Positions 9,649-19,387 are shown, counted from the first letter of the stretch. The stretch is 64,000 nucleotides of DNA from Mesobacillus zeae (GCF_003570705.1 NZ_QWVT01000014.1:1-64000); one strand, 5' to 3'. A program made the numbers and translations. The notes: generated from the letters alone by a model not told the origin.

Positions 9649-11103
9649 ATGTCAAATATTAGAGTTCGTTATGCCCCCAGCCCAACCGGACATTTACATA
9701 TTGGTAACGCCCGTACGGCTCTGTTCAACTATTTGTTTGCCCGCAGCCAGGGAGGCAAAATCATCATCAGGATTGAAGATACCGACAAGAAACGTAATAT
9801 CGAGGGCGGAGAGCAAAGTCAGCTCCATTATTTGAAGTGGCTTGGAATCGATTGGGACGAAAGCATTGATGTCGGAGGCGAATATGAGCCTTACCGCCAA
9901 TCGGAACGCAACCATATTTACGAGGAATACAACCAGGAAATCCTTGAAAAAGGGTATGCGTACAAGTGCTATTGCACGGAAGAAGAGCTTGAGGCAGAGC
10001 GCGAAGAACAGTTGGCCCGCAATGAGACTCCTAAATATTCGGGCCGGTGCCGCCATCTTTCAGAAGAAGACAGGAAGCGGTTTGAACAGGAAGGACGCCA
10101 GCCAAGCCTCCGTTTTAAAGTGCAGGAAGGATTAGTGCTGGAGTTTGACGATATGGTCAAAGGCCAAGTATCTTTTGAGTCCGAAGGCTTTGGCGATTTC
10201 GTTATCGTGAAAAAAGACGGAACGCCAACGTACAATTATGCCGTGGTGCTCGATGACCATCTTATGGAGATTTCGCATGTCCTGCGCGGAGATGACCATA
10301 TTTCCAATACGCCAAAACAGCTGTTGATCTATGATGCGTTTGGCTGGGACAGACCAGTGTTCGGCCATATGACGCTGATTGTCAATGAAAACAGGAAAAA
10401 GCTGAGCAAGCGGGATGAATCCATCATCCAGTTCATTGAACAATACGAAGAACTTGGGTATTTGCCTGAAGCTTTGTTTAACTTTATCGGACTGCTCGGC
10501 TGGTCGCCTGCCGGGGAAGAAGAAATTTTCTCGAAAGAGGAATTCATTGAAATCTTTGATTCTGCAAGGCTGTCAAAGTCGCCTGCACTATTTGACCGTC
10601 AGAAGCTTGAGTGGATGAATAACCAGTATATGAAAAAGGCTGATCTCGACAGAGTGGCCGAGCTTGCAATCCCACATCTTCTGAAAGCTGGCAAAATCGC
10701 TGAAAACCGTACGGAAGAAGAAGACCGCTGGGTACGCAGCCTAATTTCCCTGTTCCATGAAAAAATGAGCTTTGGAGCAGAAATCGTAAAACTCTCGGAT
10801 ATATTCTTCACCGATGAGGTAGACTACGAGGGAGATGCTAAAGACGTATTGTCCGGCGAACAGGTTCCGGAAGTGCTGAAAGCATTCCTTGCCGAAATCG
10901 AGGAGCTTCCTGAATTCACAGCAGACAAGATTAAAGCGGCTGTTAAGGCTGTCCAAAAAGGAACAGGGCACAAGGGGCAGAAGCTGTTCATGCCAATCAG
11001 GGCAGCAGTAACCGGTCAAACACACGGGCCGGACCTTATGCTTGCCATTGAGCTCCTTGGCAGGGAAAAAGTGAAACAGAGAGTCACAAACTTGCTCGGC
11101 TGA
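9649..11103 (+). CDS. gltX: Glutamyl-tRNA synthetase
   Basis: Class I synthetase, discriminating or non-discriminating (charges tRNA-Glu and, in Bacilli, also tRNA-Gln for later amidation). 484 residues. The HIGH motif appears as GHLHIGNAR near the N-terminus; KMSKS appears as KKLSKRDES; the C-terminal third is the anticodon-binding cage. The start is ATG 9649 ([13 protein letters not shown]), 7 bases after GGGAGGA; an in-frame upstream start at 9634 overlaps the terminator T-run. Confidence 0.96.
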   Translation: MSNIRVRYAPSPTGHLHIGNARTALFNYLFARSQGGKIIIRIEDTDKKRNIEGGEQSQLHYLKWLGIDWDESIDVGGEYEPYRQSERNHIYEEYNQEILEKGYAYKCYCTEEELEAEREEQLARNETPKYSGRCRHLSEEDRKRFEQEGRQPSLRFKVQEGLVLEFDDMVKGQVSFESEGFGDFVIVKKDGTPTYNYAVVLDDHLMEISHVLRGDDHISNTPKQLLIYDAFGWDRPVFGHMTLIVNENRKKLSKRDESIIQFIEQYEELGYLPEALFNFIGLLGWSPAGEEEIFSKEEFIEIFDSARLSKSPALFDRQKLEWMNNQYMKKADLDRVAELAIPHLLKAGKIAENRTEEEDRWVRSLISLFHEKMSFGAEIVKLSDIFFTDEVDYEGDAKDVLSGEQVPEVLKAFLAEIEELPEFTADKIKAAVKAVQKGTGHKGQKLFMPIRAAVTGQTHGPDLMLAIELLGREKVKQRVTNLLG

Positions 11104-11194
11104 CAAATTTTTTAAGACATTACAGTTAACATAAACAAGAAAATGTAATATAGTAAGAGTAATTCAATTTTAGGAAAGTGTTGAAGAGGAGAAG

Positions 11195-11427
11195 TAGGAA
11201 AATGATGCTTGTTCAGAGAGAACCATCACCGGCTGAAAGTGGTTCAGGCCCCTCATTTTTTGAAATGCGCCTCGGAGCCTCTGTATGAACGGGATTATTC
11301 CTTAGTATTGCGGGGCGGGACCTCCCGTTACCAGGCTGAGTTGGGGCAGCCGCTTATTGCAGCCCAAACAGAGTGGAACCGCGCATTATATGCGTCTCTG
11401 TCATATATTGACAGGGGCGCTTTTTTT
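11195..11427 (+). promoter_or_regulatory. Cysteine T-box riboswitch controlling cysE-cysS
   Basis: The T-box core AGAGTGGAACCGCG is at 11370-11383 and its UGGA can pair with the acceptor end of uncharged tRNA-Cys (discriminator U). In Stem I, GAAATGC at 11262-11268 places a UGC cysteine codon as specifier. The terminator stem is 11392-11403 paired with 11409-11420 (12 bp with wobbles), then seven T (11421-11427). Low charging of tRNA-Cys should favour the antiterminator and read-through into serine acetyltransferase and cysteinyl-tRNA synthetase. The leader fills the 372-bp gap after gltX. Confidence 0.92.
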
Positions 11428-11475
11428 CGTTTTTGGGCGACTTTGCCGGAAGGAATGAATAAGGGAGGGCTGAGA

Positions 11476-12129
11476 ATGTTTAAAATGTTGAAAGAAGATA
11501 TTGATGTGATATTTGAACAGGATCCGGCGGCTCGCAGTTACCTTGAAGTCATTTTAACCTATTCAGGACTGCATGCCATCTGGTCCCACCGGCTTGCGCA
11601 TGGCTTATACAAGCGGAAATTGTATTTTCTTGCACGTGTAGTCTCCCAGGCAAGCAGATTCTTTACAGGAATTGAAATCCATCCTGGCGCGACAATTGGC
11701 CGACGGTTTTTCATCGACCATGGCATGGGTGTTGTTATTGGGGAGACGTGTGAAATCGGAAATAATGTGACTGTCTACCAGGGAGTGACGCTTGGAGGAA
11801 CAGGCAAAGAAAAAGGAAAGCGCCATCCAACCGTAAAAGACAACGCATTGATTGCCACAGGCGCCAAAGTCCTTGGCTCCATTACGATCGGCGAGTCCTC
11901 AAAGGTCGGGGCAGGCTCTGTTGTATTGAAGGATGTCCCGCCGAATTCAACCGTAGTTGGAGTACCGGGAAGGGTCGTCATCCAGAACGGAGTGAAAATC
12001 AACAAAGATCTTAACCATTCAGATCTTCCCGATCCAGTTTCAGATCGTTGCAGGGATATTGAAACGGAGCTTGACGAACTGAAAAAAGAACTTGCAGAAC
12101 TGAAAAGCGAAAGGAGCCCGATCTCATGA
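11476..12129 (+). CDS. cysE: Serine O-acetyltransferase
   Basis: Makes O-acetylserine from serine and acetyl-CoA, the committed step of cysteine synthesis. 217 residues. The C-terminal half is a left-handed beta-helix of hexapeptide repeats containing [20 protein letters not shown] (the catalytic His/Asp region) and [12 protein letters not shown]. The frame is open back to 11209, but that part is the T-box leader; the real start is ATG 11476 after AAGGGAGGG. Overlaps cysS by ATGA. Confidence 0.96.
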   Translation: MFKMLKEDIDVIFEQDPAARSYLEVILTYSGLHAIWSHRLAHGLYKRKLYFLARVVSQASRFFTGIEIHPGATIGRRFFIDHGMGVVIGETCEIGNNVTVYQGVTLGGTGKEKGKRHPTVKDNALIATGAKVLGSITIGESSKVGAGSVVLKDVPPNSTVVGVPGRVVIQNGVKINKDLNHSDLPDPVSDRCRDIETELDELKKELAELKSERSPIS

Positions 12130-13523
12130 CGATTCGAATTTACAATACACTTACCAGGCAAAAAGAAGAGTTTATTCCTCTTGAAGAAGGAAAAGTAAAG
12201 ATGTATGTATGCGGACCGACCGTTTACAATTACATTCACATAGGGAATGCGCGCCCGGCGATTGTTTTCGATACGGTAAGGCGCTACCTGGAATTCCGCG
12301 GCTATGATGTCCGCTTTATTTCCAACTTCACCGATGTGGATGACAAACTCATCCGCGCTGCAAAGGAACTGGGCGAAGAAGTACCTGCCATTGCCGAACG
12401 CTTCATCAATGCCTATTTCGAAGATGTTTCTGCTTTAGGCTGCAAAAAAGCTGACGCCCATCCCCGCGTGACCGAAACAATGGACCTTATTATCGAGTTT
12501 ATCAGTTCACTCATCGAAAAAGGTTTTGCTTATGAGTCCGGTGGAGACGTTTACTATCGTACGAGGGAGTTCGGCGAGTACGGAAAATTGTCTCATCAAT
12601 CGATTGATGAATTGAAGATTGGAGCCCGCATCCAGGTTGGGGAGAAAAAGAAGGACGCCATGGATTTCGCTTTATGGAAGGCTGCGAAAGAAGGGGAAAT
12701 CTCATGGGAAAGCCCTTGGGGAAAAGGCCGACCAGGCTGGCACATTGAATGCTCTGCGATGGCCCGCGAGTATCTTGGCGATACGATTGATATCCATGCG
12801 GGAGGCCAGGACTTGGCGTTTCCGCATCATGAAAACGAAATTGCCCAGTCTGAGGCCCTGACAGGTAAAACTTTTGCCCGCTACTGGATGCATAATGGCT
12901 ATATTAATATCGACAATGAAAAGATGTCAAAATCACTTGGGAATTTTGTCCTGGTCCATGACATCATCAAAAAGCATGACCCGCAGGTTCTCAGATTCTT
13001 CATGCTGTCGGTCCATTACCGGAATCCGATCAACTATAACGAAGAGCTGCTGGAGAACACGAAGGCGGCGTTTGAGCGCCTGATGACCTCATACCAAAAC
13101 TTGAATCACCGCCTGGGAGCCAGCGCCAACCTGGCTGATAACGACACGGAATGGATTGAAAAGATCAGTGAGCTAAAGCGCCAGTTCATTGAAGCGATGG
13201 ATGATGACTTCAATACAGCAAATGCAGTTTCCGTCCTGTTTGAGCTCTCTAAGCTTGCTAACCTGTATCTCCTTGAGAAAAATACTTCAGAAAAAGTAAT
13301 TAAGATGTTTGCTTCCCAATTCGAGGAGCTGTTCAACGTTCTCGGTCTGACAACAGGTGGGGAAGACTTGCTTGATGAAGAAGTGGAAGAGCTGATCGAG
13401 CAGCGCATCCGGGCGCGCAAAGACCGCAATTTTGCGCTATCCGATGAAATTCGCGACAAGCTGAAAAGCATGAACATTATTCTCGAAGATACAGCACAAG
13501 GCACGAGATGGAAAAGGGGATAA
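12126..13523 (+). CDS. cysS: Cysteinyl-tRNA synthetase
   Basis: Charges tRNA-Cys. Class I synthetase, 465 residues. [16 protein letters not shown] near the N-terminus contains the first zinc cysteine and the HIGH motif; WHIECSAM and [11 protein letters not shown] supply the other zinc ligands that select cysteine; KMSKSLGN is the KMSKS loop. Starts inside the cysE stop (ATGA), so both proteins are coupled under the cysteine T-box. Confidence 0.97.
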   Translation: MTIRIYNTLTRQKEEFIPLEEGKVKMYVCGPTVYNYIHIGNARPAIVFDTVRRYLEFRGYDVRFISNFTDVDDKLIRAAKELGEEVPAIAERFINAYFEDVSALGCKKADAHPRVTETMDLIIEFISSLIEKGFAYESGGDVYYRTREFGEYGKLSHQSIDELKIGARIQVGEKKKDAMDFALWKAAKEGEISWESPWGKGRPGWHIECSAMAREYLGDTIDIHAGGQDLAFPHHENEIAQSEALTGKTFARYWMHNGYINIDNEKMSKSLGNFVLVHDIIKKHDPQVLRFFMLSVHYRNPINYNEELLENTKAAFERLMTSYQNLNHRLGASANLADNDTEWIEKISELKRQFIEAMDDDFNTANAVSVLFELSKLANLYLLEKNTSEKVIKMFASQFEELFNVLGLTTGGEDLLDEEVEELIEQRIRARKDRNFALSDEIRDKLKSMNIILEDTAQGTRWKRG

Positions 13524-13526
13524 AGC

Positions 13527-13934
13527 ATGCTTCAAAACAGTGCAAAGGTTGATGAAAAACAATTGAACAGCCTAGCCCTTGCTTACATGGGTGATGCCGT
13601 ATTTGAGCAGTACGTACGGCATTACCTGCTTCAAAGCGGGAAGGTCAGGCCGAATAAACTTCATAGAGAAGCGACAAAATATGTGTCGGCAAAAGCACAG
13701 GCGAGGGTACTTCACAAGATGATGAACCAGGAAATGCTGTCAGAGGAAGAAAAAGCGGTGGTAAGGCGAGGCAGAAATGCAAAGTCAGGGACTGTCCCCA
13801 AGAATACGGACGTCCAAACATACCGTTACAGTACGGCATTTGAAGCATTAATCGGTTTTTTATACTTGGGGAATTCAACGAGCCGGCTTGAGGAACTAAT
13901 GAGTAAAGCGCTTGAATTGGCAGAACAGCCTTAG
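13527..13934 (+). CDS. mrnC: Mini-ribonuclease 3 (23S rRNA maturation)
   Basis: RNase III catalytic domain without a double-stranded-RNA-binding domain; trims precursor 23S rRNA, aided by L3. 135 residues. [14 protein letters not shown] is the RNase III signature with the catalytic acidic residues; a second acidic cluster lies in [10 protein letters not shown]. Located three bases after the cysS stop, ribosome site GGGG before ATAAAGC. Confidence 0.94.
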   Translation: MLQNSAKVDEKQLNSLALAYMGDAVFEQYVRHYLLQSGKVRPNKLHREATKYVSAKAQARVLHKMMNQEMLSEEEKAVVRRGRNAKSGTVPKNTDVQTYRYSTAFEALIGFLYLGNSTSRLEELMSKALELAEQP

Positions 13935-14000
13935 ATTTGGAAAAAACCCAAACTGTTTTTGGGACAGGCTGTAAGGTTTGAAGATAGAAAGGAGGAGAAT

Positions 14001-14747
14001 ATGATGAGCGAAGAATATATTGCCGGGAAAAATCCAGTCCTTGAAGCACTGAGATCAGGCCGGGATATCAATAAAATTTTAATTGGAGAAGGATCACAGC
14101 GGGGGCCGATGATGAAAGTCGTAACCCTTGCAAAGGAAGCCAATGTCATCGTTCAAATTGTTCCTAGAAAGAAGCTTGATCAGCTTTTTGGAGAGAACCA
14201 TCAGGGTGTGATCGCCCAGGTTGCTGCCTATGAATATGCGGAGCTTGACGATTTGTTCAAGGTTGCTGAGGAGCGGAATGAAGCGCCGTTTTTCTTAATC
14301 CTGGACGAAATTGAGGACCCTCATAATCTTGGGTCAATCATGAGGACCGCGGATGCGGCGGGAGCGCATGGAATCATTATTCCCAAGCGGCGCGCAGTCG
14401 GCCTGACGGCAACTGTTGCCAAGTCATCGACTGGAGCGATTGAGTATATTCCTGTTGTACGGGTAACCAACCTTGCTCAGACAATGGATGAACTCAAGGA
14501 TAGAGGGGTTTGGATCTCTGGGACGGATGCCTCCGGGAAGCAGGATTACCGAGCCATGGACGCGGACATGCCGCTTGCGCTTGTCATCGGCAGTGAAGGA
14601 AAAGGGATGGGCAGGCTCATCCGTGAAAAATGCGATTTCCTGATCAGCCTTCCGATGGCCGGGAAGGTAACTTCACTGAACGCTTCTGTAGCCGCATCGC
14701 TTCTTATGTACGAAGTATACAGGAAACGCCACCCGCTAGGGGAATAG
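14001..14747 (+). CDS. rlmB: 23S rRNA (guanosine-2'-O)-methyltransferase, TrmH/SpoU family
   Basis: SPOUT-class methyltransferase (YacO/RlmB). 248 residues from ATG 14001, which follows AAAGGAGGAG; the frame opens at 13959 but without a site. An N-terminal substrate-binding domain (YIAGKNPVLEAL) precedes the catalytic knot with motif 1 DEIEDPHNLGSIMRTADAAG, motif 2 IGSEGKGM and motif 3 LPMAGKVTSLNASVAAS. Two bases separate it from rae1. Confidence 0.95.
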   Translation: MMSEEYIAGKNPVLEALRSGRDINKILIGEGSQRGPMMKVVTLAKEANVIVQIVPRKKLDQLFGENHQGVIAQVAAYEYAELDDLFKVAEERNEAPFFLILDEIEDPHNLGSIMRTADAAGAHGIIIPKRRAVGLTATVAKSSTGAIEYIPVVRVTNLAQTMDELKDRGVWISGTDASGKQDYRAMDADMPLALVIGSEGKGMGRLIREKCDFLISLPMAGKVTSLNASVAASLLMYEVYRKRHPLGE

Positions 14748-14749
14748 GC

Positions 14750-15259
14750 ATGGATATCCTGCTTGTTGACGGCTATAACATCATTGGTGCCTGGCCCGAG
14801 CTGACCCAGCTTAAGAGCAAAGAACTTTCAGCGGCCAGGGACCTGCTGGTCGAGAAGATGGCCGAGTATCAGGCTTACACCGGCTACCGGGTCATCGTCG
14901 TCTTTGATGCACACTATGTCCAGGGTACAGAAAAAAAATTCCGGAATTACAAGGTGGAAGTCATTTTTACGAAAGAAAATGAAACGGCTGATGAGCGGAT
15001 TGAAAAGCTTGCAATCAAGCTGAATAACAGGCGCACCCAAATCCATGTGGCTACTTCCGATTTTACGGAGCAATGGGCTATTTTTGGTCAGGGTGCCCTC
15101 CGTAAATCAGCGCGGGAGCTTCTGACAGAAATAAATATGATAGAAAAGAAGATTGAGAAAAAAGTGAAGGGAATCCAGGAAAAAAGGCCAGCCAGCAAGA
15201 TTCCGCTTACAAATGAGATAGCAGAAATTTTTGAAAAATGGCGCAGAGGAGACAAATAA
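14750..15259 (+). CDS. rae1: Ribosome-dependent mRNA endonuclease Rae1 (YacP, NYN domain)
   Basis: A PIN-like NYN nuclease that in B. subtilis cuts mRNA in the ribosomal A site during translation. 169 residues from ATG 14750. The N-terminal LLVDGYNIIGAWP supplies the first catalytic Asp; VVFDAHYV and the later FTKENETADERIE and VATSDFTEQ contribute the other acidic residues. The C-terminus is lysine-rich. A longer in-frame opening upstream lies inside rlmB and is not used. Confidence 0.92.
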   Translation: MDILLVDGYNIIGAWPELTQLKSKELSAARDLLVEKMAEYQAYTGYRVIVVFDAHYVQGTEKKFRNYKVEVIFTKENETADERIEKLAIKLNNRRTQIHVATSDFTEQWAIFGQGALRKSARELLTEINMIEKKIEKKVKGIQEKRPASKIPLTNEIAEIFEKWRRGDK

Positions 15260-15263
15260 CTGG

Positions 15264-15293
15264 TTGACGCTAAAAAAAAACCTGCTGTATAAT
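15264..15293 (+). promoter_or_regulatory. SigA promoter of sigH
   Basis: TTGACG (15264-15269), 18-bp spacer rich in A, TATAAT (15288-15293). It starts immediately after the rae1 stop and 37 bases before the sigH start. In B. subtilis the sigH promoter is repressed by AbrB; the A-tract spacer would suit AbrB binding, but no strict operator can be read. Confidence 0.8.
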
Positions 15294-15329
15294 ATTTCTA
15301 TCTATGGAAGTCCGGGCGGGGGGATCACT

Positions 15330-15980
15330 GTGAGTGCAGATTTCAAAGTGAAACAAGCTGTAAAATATATCGAGCTTGAAGATGAAGAGATTGTAGAAGC
15401 AGTCCATCGGGGAGAAAGCGAAGCCCTCGATTATTTGATCCACAAGTACCGAAATTTTGTGCGTGCTAAAGCCAGATCCTATTTTTTGATTGGTGCCGAT
15501 AAAGAGGATATTGTCCAGGAAGGGATGATCGGCCTTTATAAGGCGATCCGCGACTTTAAGGAGGATAAGCTAACTTCCTTTAAAGCATTTGCCGAGCTGT
15601 GTATTACCAGGCAGATCATTACCGCTATTAAAACAGCAACAAGGCAGAAGCACATCCCGCTCAATTCCTATGTTTCGCTCGACAAGCCGATTTATGATGA
15701 GGAATCGGACCGGACACTCATGGATGTTCTTTCCGGAGCAAAGGTGATGGATCCGGAGGAACTGATTATTAACCAGGAAGAATTTGACCAGATAGAAATA
15801 AAGATGGCTGAGCTGCTGAGCGATCTTGAAAGGAAGGTTCTCTCTCTTTATTTGGACGGACAATCCTACCAGGAAATTTCCGAAGAGCTGAACAGGCATG
15901 TGAAATCTATTGATAATGCACTTCAGCGGGTTAAGAGAAAGCTTGAAAGATATTTGGAAGTCAGAGAGCTCTCAATGTAA
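15330..15980 (+). CDS. sigH: RNA polymerase sigma-H factor
   Basis: Sigma-70 family factor for the transition to stationary phase, competence and entry into sporulation (spo0A, spoIIA, spo0F). 216 residues. Region 2 reads LIHKYRNFVRAKARSYFLIGADKEDIVQEG (split here by eye into core-binding and -10 recognition); region 4 at the C-terminus has YQEISEELNRHVKSIDNALQR, the -35 helix-turn-helix. The start is GTG 15330 after GGGGGGA; the frame reaches back to 15231 through the promoter and so cannot be used that far. Confidence 0.94.
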   Translation: MSADFKVKQAVKYIELEDEEIVEAVHRGESEALDYLIHKYRNFVRAKARSYFLIGADKEDIVQEGMIGLYKAIRDFKEDKLTSFKAFAELCITRQIITAIKTATRQKHIPLNSYVSLDKPIYDEESDRTLMDVLSGAKVMDPEELIINQEEFDQIEIKMAELLSDLERKVLSLYLDGQSYQEISEELNRHVKSIDNALQRVKRKLERYLEVRELSM

Positions 15981-16096
15981 CGAATACAAGAGAAGCAGCC
16001 GTAAAACAGTTTTTTATTCTGATTAAGCCTTATTGACACAGAATTTTAGCCATGATACATTTTTTAGAGACATATGACAGAAACAGCAGGTGCAAA

Positions 16097-16243
16097 ATGA
16101 GGAAAAAAGTCACATTGGCATGCGCGGATTGCGGGTCACGCAACTACTCAACAATGAGCAGCAAAGACCAGCAAGAACGCTTGGAATTGAAAAAGTACTG
16201 CGGTAAATGCAGCGCTCATACAATCCACCGGGAAACAAAATAG
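16097..16243 (+). CDS. rpmG: 50S ribosomal protein L33 (zinc-binding type)
   Basis: 48 residues from ATG 16097 after GCAGGTG. Two cysteine pairs, CADC (9-12) and CGKC (35-38), make this the zinc-ribbon C+ form, which corresponds to the rpmGB-type gene at this position next to secE in Bacilli. Start chosen by homology; an upstream in-frame ATG (16052) would add a non-conserved 15-residue extension. Confidence 0.92.
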   Translation: MRKKVTLACADCGSRNYSTMSSKDQQERLELKKYCGKCSAHTIHRETK

Positions 16244-16294
16244 ATATTGATAGAATCGTCTCTGTTTGTATTTGCATAAGTTGGAGGTTACAAG

Positions 16295-16474
16295 ATGAGC
16301 GTCACGAAGTTTTTTGGCGATATTTCGCGTGAAATGAGAAAAGTCAGCTGGCCAAAACGCCCGGAACTGGTGCGGTACACCATCACGGTTTTGTCCACTG
16401 TCGTTCTAATGGCTTTGTTTTTTGCTGGCGTTGACTTAGGTATTTCTGAATTGATTCGATTAATTCTTGAATAA
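16295..16474 (+). CDS. secE: Preprotein translocase subunit SecE
   Basis: 59-residue membrane protein clamping the two halves of SecY. The cytoplasmic amphipathic part ends in EMRKVSWPKRPEL, the conserved SecE motif, followed by a single membrane segment (about residues 28-46). ATG 16295 follows TTGGAGGT. Sits between rpmG and nusG as in B. subtilis. Confidence 0.96.
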   Translation: MSVTKFFGDISREMRKVSWPKRPELVRYTITVLSTVVLMALFFAGVDLGISELIRLILE

Positions 16475-16522
16475 CCACAGCAGTCTCATGGTATAATGGA
16501 AAATAACGCAGGATATGTTTAC

Positions 16523-16545
16523 AAAGCCCGTTCAACGGGTTTTTT
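16523..16545 (+). terminator. Intrinsic terminator between secE and nusG
   Basis: AAAGCCCGT (16523-16531), loop TCA, ACGGGTTTT (16535-16543), continuing into T. A short but good hairpin, which suggests that part of the sigH/secE transcript stops before nusG and that nusG has its own promoter or relies on read-through. Confidence 0.75.
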
Positions 16546-16677
16546 CATTTGTTTTAAAACTGGGTGAAAAGGGATGGAAACACATGCCTTGCAGCCTTGC
16601 TGCTATGAACTAGACTCGCGCGGCTTTTTTTGCGGAGAATAGGATATGAGGAGGGAAGGACGATACAGTCCTCTTTA

Positions 16678-17211
16678 ATGGAAAAGAATTGGTATGTTGT
16701 TCATACGTATTCGGGCTATGAAAACAAGGTGAAAACGAACCTTGAAAAGCGCGTGGAAACAATGGGGATGCAAGATAAGATTTTTCGGGTGATCGTGCCT
16801 GAGGATGAAGAGACAGATTTCAAGAATGGCAAAAAGAAAGTTGTTAAACGTAAGACATTCCCTGGCTATGTGTTGGTAGAGTTGGTTATGACCGACGATT
16901 CATGGTACGTTGTGCGAAACACTCCTGGAGTGACAGGATTTGTAGGTTCAGCCGGATCGGGATCCAAACCAACCGCACTGCTGCCGGAAGAAGTGGCAGT
17001 CATCCTGAAACGGATGGGTGTAGTAGAGAATCGGATCGACGTTGACTTTGAAGTGGGCGAAACAGTAGAAGTATGTGAAGGACCTTTCAATAACTTTTCG
17101 GGCTCGATTGAAGAGATTGATAAGGACAAAGGGAAACTTAAAGTGCTCGTGAATATGTTCGGGCGCGATACCCCGGTTGAGCTGGAATTTTCCCAGATTA
17201 AAAAATTATAG
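16678..17211 (+). CDS. nusG: Transcription elongation factor NusG
   Basis: Binds RNA polymerase and modulates pausing and termination. 177 residues: N-terminal NGN domain (WYVVHTYSGYENKV) and C-terminal KOW domain (GETVEVCEGPFNNFSGSIEE). The start ATG 16678 is set by homology. Its only strong ribosome site, GAGGAGGGA at 16648-16656, is 21 bases away, with a 5-bp hairpin (16657-16661/16668-16672) in between that would bring the two together. Confidence 0.95.
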   Translation: MEKNWYVVHTYSGYENKVKTNLEKRVETMGMQDKIFRVIVPEDEETDFKNGKKKVVKRKTFPGYVLVELVMTDDSWYVVRNTPGVTGFVGSAGSGSKPTALLPEEVAVILKRMGVVENRIDVDFEVGETVEVCEGPFNNFSGSIEEIDKDKGKLKVLVNMFGRDTPVELEFSQIKKL

Positions 17212-17222
17212 CTTGAAATAAC

Positions 17223-17251
17223 TTGAATTCATTTTTAAAAAGTGGTAACAT
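17223..17251 (+). promoter_or_regulatory. SigA promoter of rplK-rplA
   Basis: TTGAAT (17223-17228), 17 bp, TAACAT (17246-17251), just after the nusG stop. Downstream is an inverted repeat GTCTCG-CAAAA-CGAGAC inside a longer stem (about 17263-17288), without a T-run. Confidence 0.65.
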
Positions 17252-17328
17252 TTCATAGGTCAGTATGTCTCGCAAAACGAGACTGACATAGATCAATTCG
17301 TCTTTATGATTCATAGGGACAGTTATGA

Positions 17329-17356
17329 GTGGGAGGGGAAAATCCCCTATTACCAC
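17329..17356 (+). promoter_or_regulatory. Putative L1-binding leader upstream of rplK
   Basis: GTGGGAGGGGA pairs through GGGGA/TCCCC and GTGG/CCAC with TCCCCTATTACCAC, giving a helix with an asymmetric internal loop. The GTGGGAG element resembles the L1-binding motif of 23S rRNA and of L11/L1 operon leaders, so free L1 could repress rplK-rplA here. Confidence 0.55.
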
Positions 17357-17383
17357 ATCACGGACTTTAAGGAGGTGTGTCTC

Positions 17384-17809
17384 GTGGCTAAAAAAGTAAT
17401 TAAGATGGTTAAGCTTCAAATCCCTGCAGGGAAAGCAAACCCAGCGCCGCCGGTAGGTCCTGCATTGGGTCAAGCTGGTGTTAACATCATGGGATTCTGC
17501 AAGGAGTTCAATGCTCGTACAGCTGATCAAGCTGGTTTGATCATTCCTGTTGAAATTACGGTATTTGAAGACCGTTCCTTTACATTTATTACGAAAACTC
17601 CTCCTGCTGCCGTTCTTTTGAAAGTAGCAGCTGGAATCCAGTCTGGTTCTGGTGAACCAAACCGTAATAAAGTAGCAACAGTTAAGCGTGATAAAGTACG
17701 CGAGATTGCTGAACAAAAGATGCCTGACCTTAACGCAGCTAGCGTTGAAGCAGCAATGCTTATGGTTGAAGGTACTGCGCGCAGCATGGGTATCGTCATC
17801 GAAGATTAA
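17384..17809 (+). CDS. rplK: 50S ribosomal protein L11
   Basis: 141 residues. Forms the stalk base with 23S rRNA helices 43-44, needed for RelA/Rel activation; target region of thiopeptides (proline-rich [15 protein letters not shown] near 21-35). Start GTG 17384 after AAGGAGGTG. First gene of rplK-rplA. Confidence 0.97.
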   Translation: MAKKVIKMVKLQIPAGKANPAPPVGPALGQAGVNIMGFCKEFNARTADQAGLIIPVEITVFEDRSFTFITKTPPAAVLLKVAAGIQSGSGEPNRNKVATVKRDKVREIAEQKMPDLNAASVEAAMLMVEGTARSMGIVIED

Positions 17810-17910
17810 TCCATGTTTCGGCTCAAATGGCAAGATGGGGGTTGCGGGGTTGAAATATCTTACTCGCAACCTTTCTTCTATGCTGATGGAAGGCGCCTGC
17901 GCTTTTCTAA

Positions 17911-17941
17911 GTGGGAGGTTAGGTTATTCCGCTAAAACCAC
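17911..17941 (+). promoter_or_regulatory. Putative L1-binding site between rplK and rplA
   Basis: GTGGGAGG (17911-17918) and AAAACCAC (17934-17941) form a second GTGG/CCAC-closed helix like the one ahead of rplK, 20 bases before the rplA start. Duplication of the motif ahead of both genes fits L1 autoregulation of each cistron; inferred from the motif only. Confidence 0.5.
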
Positions 17942-17960
17942 AATCTAGGAGGAAAAAACA

Positions 17961-18659
17961 ATGGCTAAAAAAGGCAAAAAGTATGTAGAAGCCGCAAAGC
18001 TAGTTGACCGCACAAAAGCGTATTCTGTTACTGAAGCGGTTGAACTTGCGAAAAAAACAAGCGTCGTTAAATTCGATGCAACAGTAGAAGCAGCATTCCG
18101 TTTGGGCGTTGACCCTAAGAAAGCTGACCAGCAAATCCGCGGAGCAGTTGTGCTTCCAAACGGAACTGGTAAAACTCAGCGCGTACTTGTATTCGCGAAG
18201 GGTGAAAAAGCGAAAGAAGCAGAAGCTGCTGGCGCTGATTATGTAGGAGATTCCGAGTACATCACTAAGATCAGCCAAGGCTGGTTCGAATTTGATGTAA
18301 TCGTTGCGACTCCTGACATGATGGGTGAAGTTGGTAAGCTTGGACGTACATTGGGACCTAAAGGCTTAATGCCAAACCCTAAAACTGGTACAGTTACTTT
18401 CGATGTAACAAAAGCCGTTAACGAGATCAAAGCTGGTAAAGTAGAATACCGCGTTGACAAAGCTGGGAACATTCACGTTCCAATCGGTAAAGTTTCATTC
18501 GAAGATGACAAGCTAATCGAAAACTTCAACACTATTTTCGAAACAATGATGAAGGTTAAGCCTTCAGCTGCAAAAGGAACCTACATGAAAAACGTTACAG
18601 TTTCCACTACAATGGGACCTGGCGTGAAAGTAGATCCTTCTACTGCTTCAGTAAAATAA
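17961..18659 (+). CDS. rplA: 50S ribosomal protein L1
   Basis: 232 residues. Forms the mobile L1 stalk that moves E-site tRNA out and also represses its own operon in many bacteria. The family signature [27 protein letters not shown] segment is at about residues 125-148. ATG 17961 follows AGGAGGAAA. Confidence 0.97.
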   Translation: MAKKGKKYVEAAKLVDRTKAYSVTEAVELAKKTSVVKFDATVEAAFRLGVDPKKADQQIRGAVVLPNGTGKTQRVLVFAKGEKAKEAEAAGADYVGDSEYITKISQGWFEFDVIVATPDMMGEVGKLGRTLGPKGLMPNPKTGTVTFDVTKAVNEIKAGKVEYRVDKAGNIHVPIGKVSFEDDKLIENFNTIFETMMKVKPSAAKGTYMKNVTVSTTMGPGVKVDPSTASVK

Positions 18660-18665
18660 TACCAA

Positions 18666-18694
18666 TTGACAATTAAAGATGCATTTTATATAAT
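18666..18694 (+). promoter_or_regulatory. SigA promoter of rplJ-rplL
   Basis: TTGACA (18666-18671), 17 bp, TATAAT (18689-18694): a consensus promoter placed just after rplA and ahead of the L10 leader. Confidence 0.88.
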
Positions 18695-18724
18695 GTATCT
18701 TGTTGTGAATATAAACTAAACATT

Positions 18725-18845
18725 TGTACCGCAGACAGCAGGTGCCGTAAGGCTTAATTCACCTGCCGAGGTCATACGATAGATCCCTTCGGATCACTTA
18801 TTGTATACTCCCTCCATGTCTGCTTAGGACATGGAGGTTTTTATT
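18725..18845 (+). promoter_or_regulatory. L10 (rplJ) ribosomal protein leader with attenuator
   Basis: The leader has a helix from GCAGGTG...CACCTGC (about 18738-18767) and a terminator: CCTCCATGTC (18811-18820), loop, GACATGGAGG (18828-18837), T-run. Position and form match the Firmicutes L10 leader, in which the L10-L12 complex binds the upstream helix and causes premature termination. Confidence 0.85.
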
Positions 18846-18886
18846 TGCCTGGTATGAATGGATACAATTCTACAGGAGGTGTAAAA

Positions 18887-19387
18887 ATGAGCAGCGTACT
18901 AGAAACAAAAAAACAATTAGTTGAAGAAATCTCCGAAAAGTTCAAAGCGAGCAAATCAACGATCGTTGTTGACTACCGTGGTTTGACTGTTGGAGAATTG
19001 ACTGAACTTCGTAAACAGCTTCGTGAAGCTGGCGTGGAATTCAAAGTTTATAAAAACTCTATGACTCGTCGTGCTGCTGAATCTGCTGAGCTTGCAGGCC
19101 TGAACGAAGCGTTGACAGGCCCTAACGCAATTGCATTCAGTACAGAAGATGTTGTTGCTCCTGCGAAAATCCTTAATGATTTCGCGAAGAAAAATGAAGC
19201 GCTTGAAATCAAAGCGGGTGTTATCGAAGGAAACCTTGCGACTGTTGAGGAAGTTAAGGCTCTTGCTGACCTTCCATCACGCGAAGGCTTGCTGTCTATG
19301 CTACTCAGCGTGCTTCAAGCTCCAATCCGCAATCTTGCTCTTGCTGCAAAAGCTGTTGCAGATCAAAAAGAAGAACAAGGCGCGTAA
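18887..19387 (+). CDS. rplJ: 50S ribosomal protein L10
   Basis: 166 residues; anchors L7/L12 dimers to the stalk. The N-terminus ([25 protein letters not shown]) binds rRNA, the C-terminal helix binds L12. Start ATG 18887 after ACAGGAGGTG; an in-frame upstream opening at 18845 lies in the attenuator. Autoregulated through the leader. Confidence 0.97.
   Translation: MSSVLETKKQLVEEISEKFKASKSTIVVDYRGLTVGELTELRKQLREAGVEFKVYKNSMTRRAAESAELAGLNEALTGPNAIAFSTEDVVAPAKILNDFAKKNEALEIKAGVIEGNLATVEEVKALADLPSREGLLSMLLSVLQAPIRNLALAAKAVADQKEEQGA

Noticed and set aside
11209-11475. N-terminal extension of cysE
   Set aside because: This frame is the T-box leader; the T-box core and terminator lie inside it.
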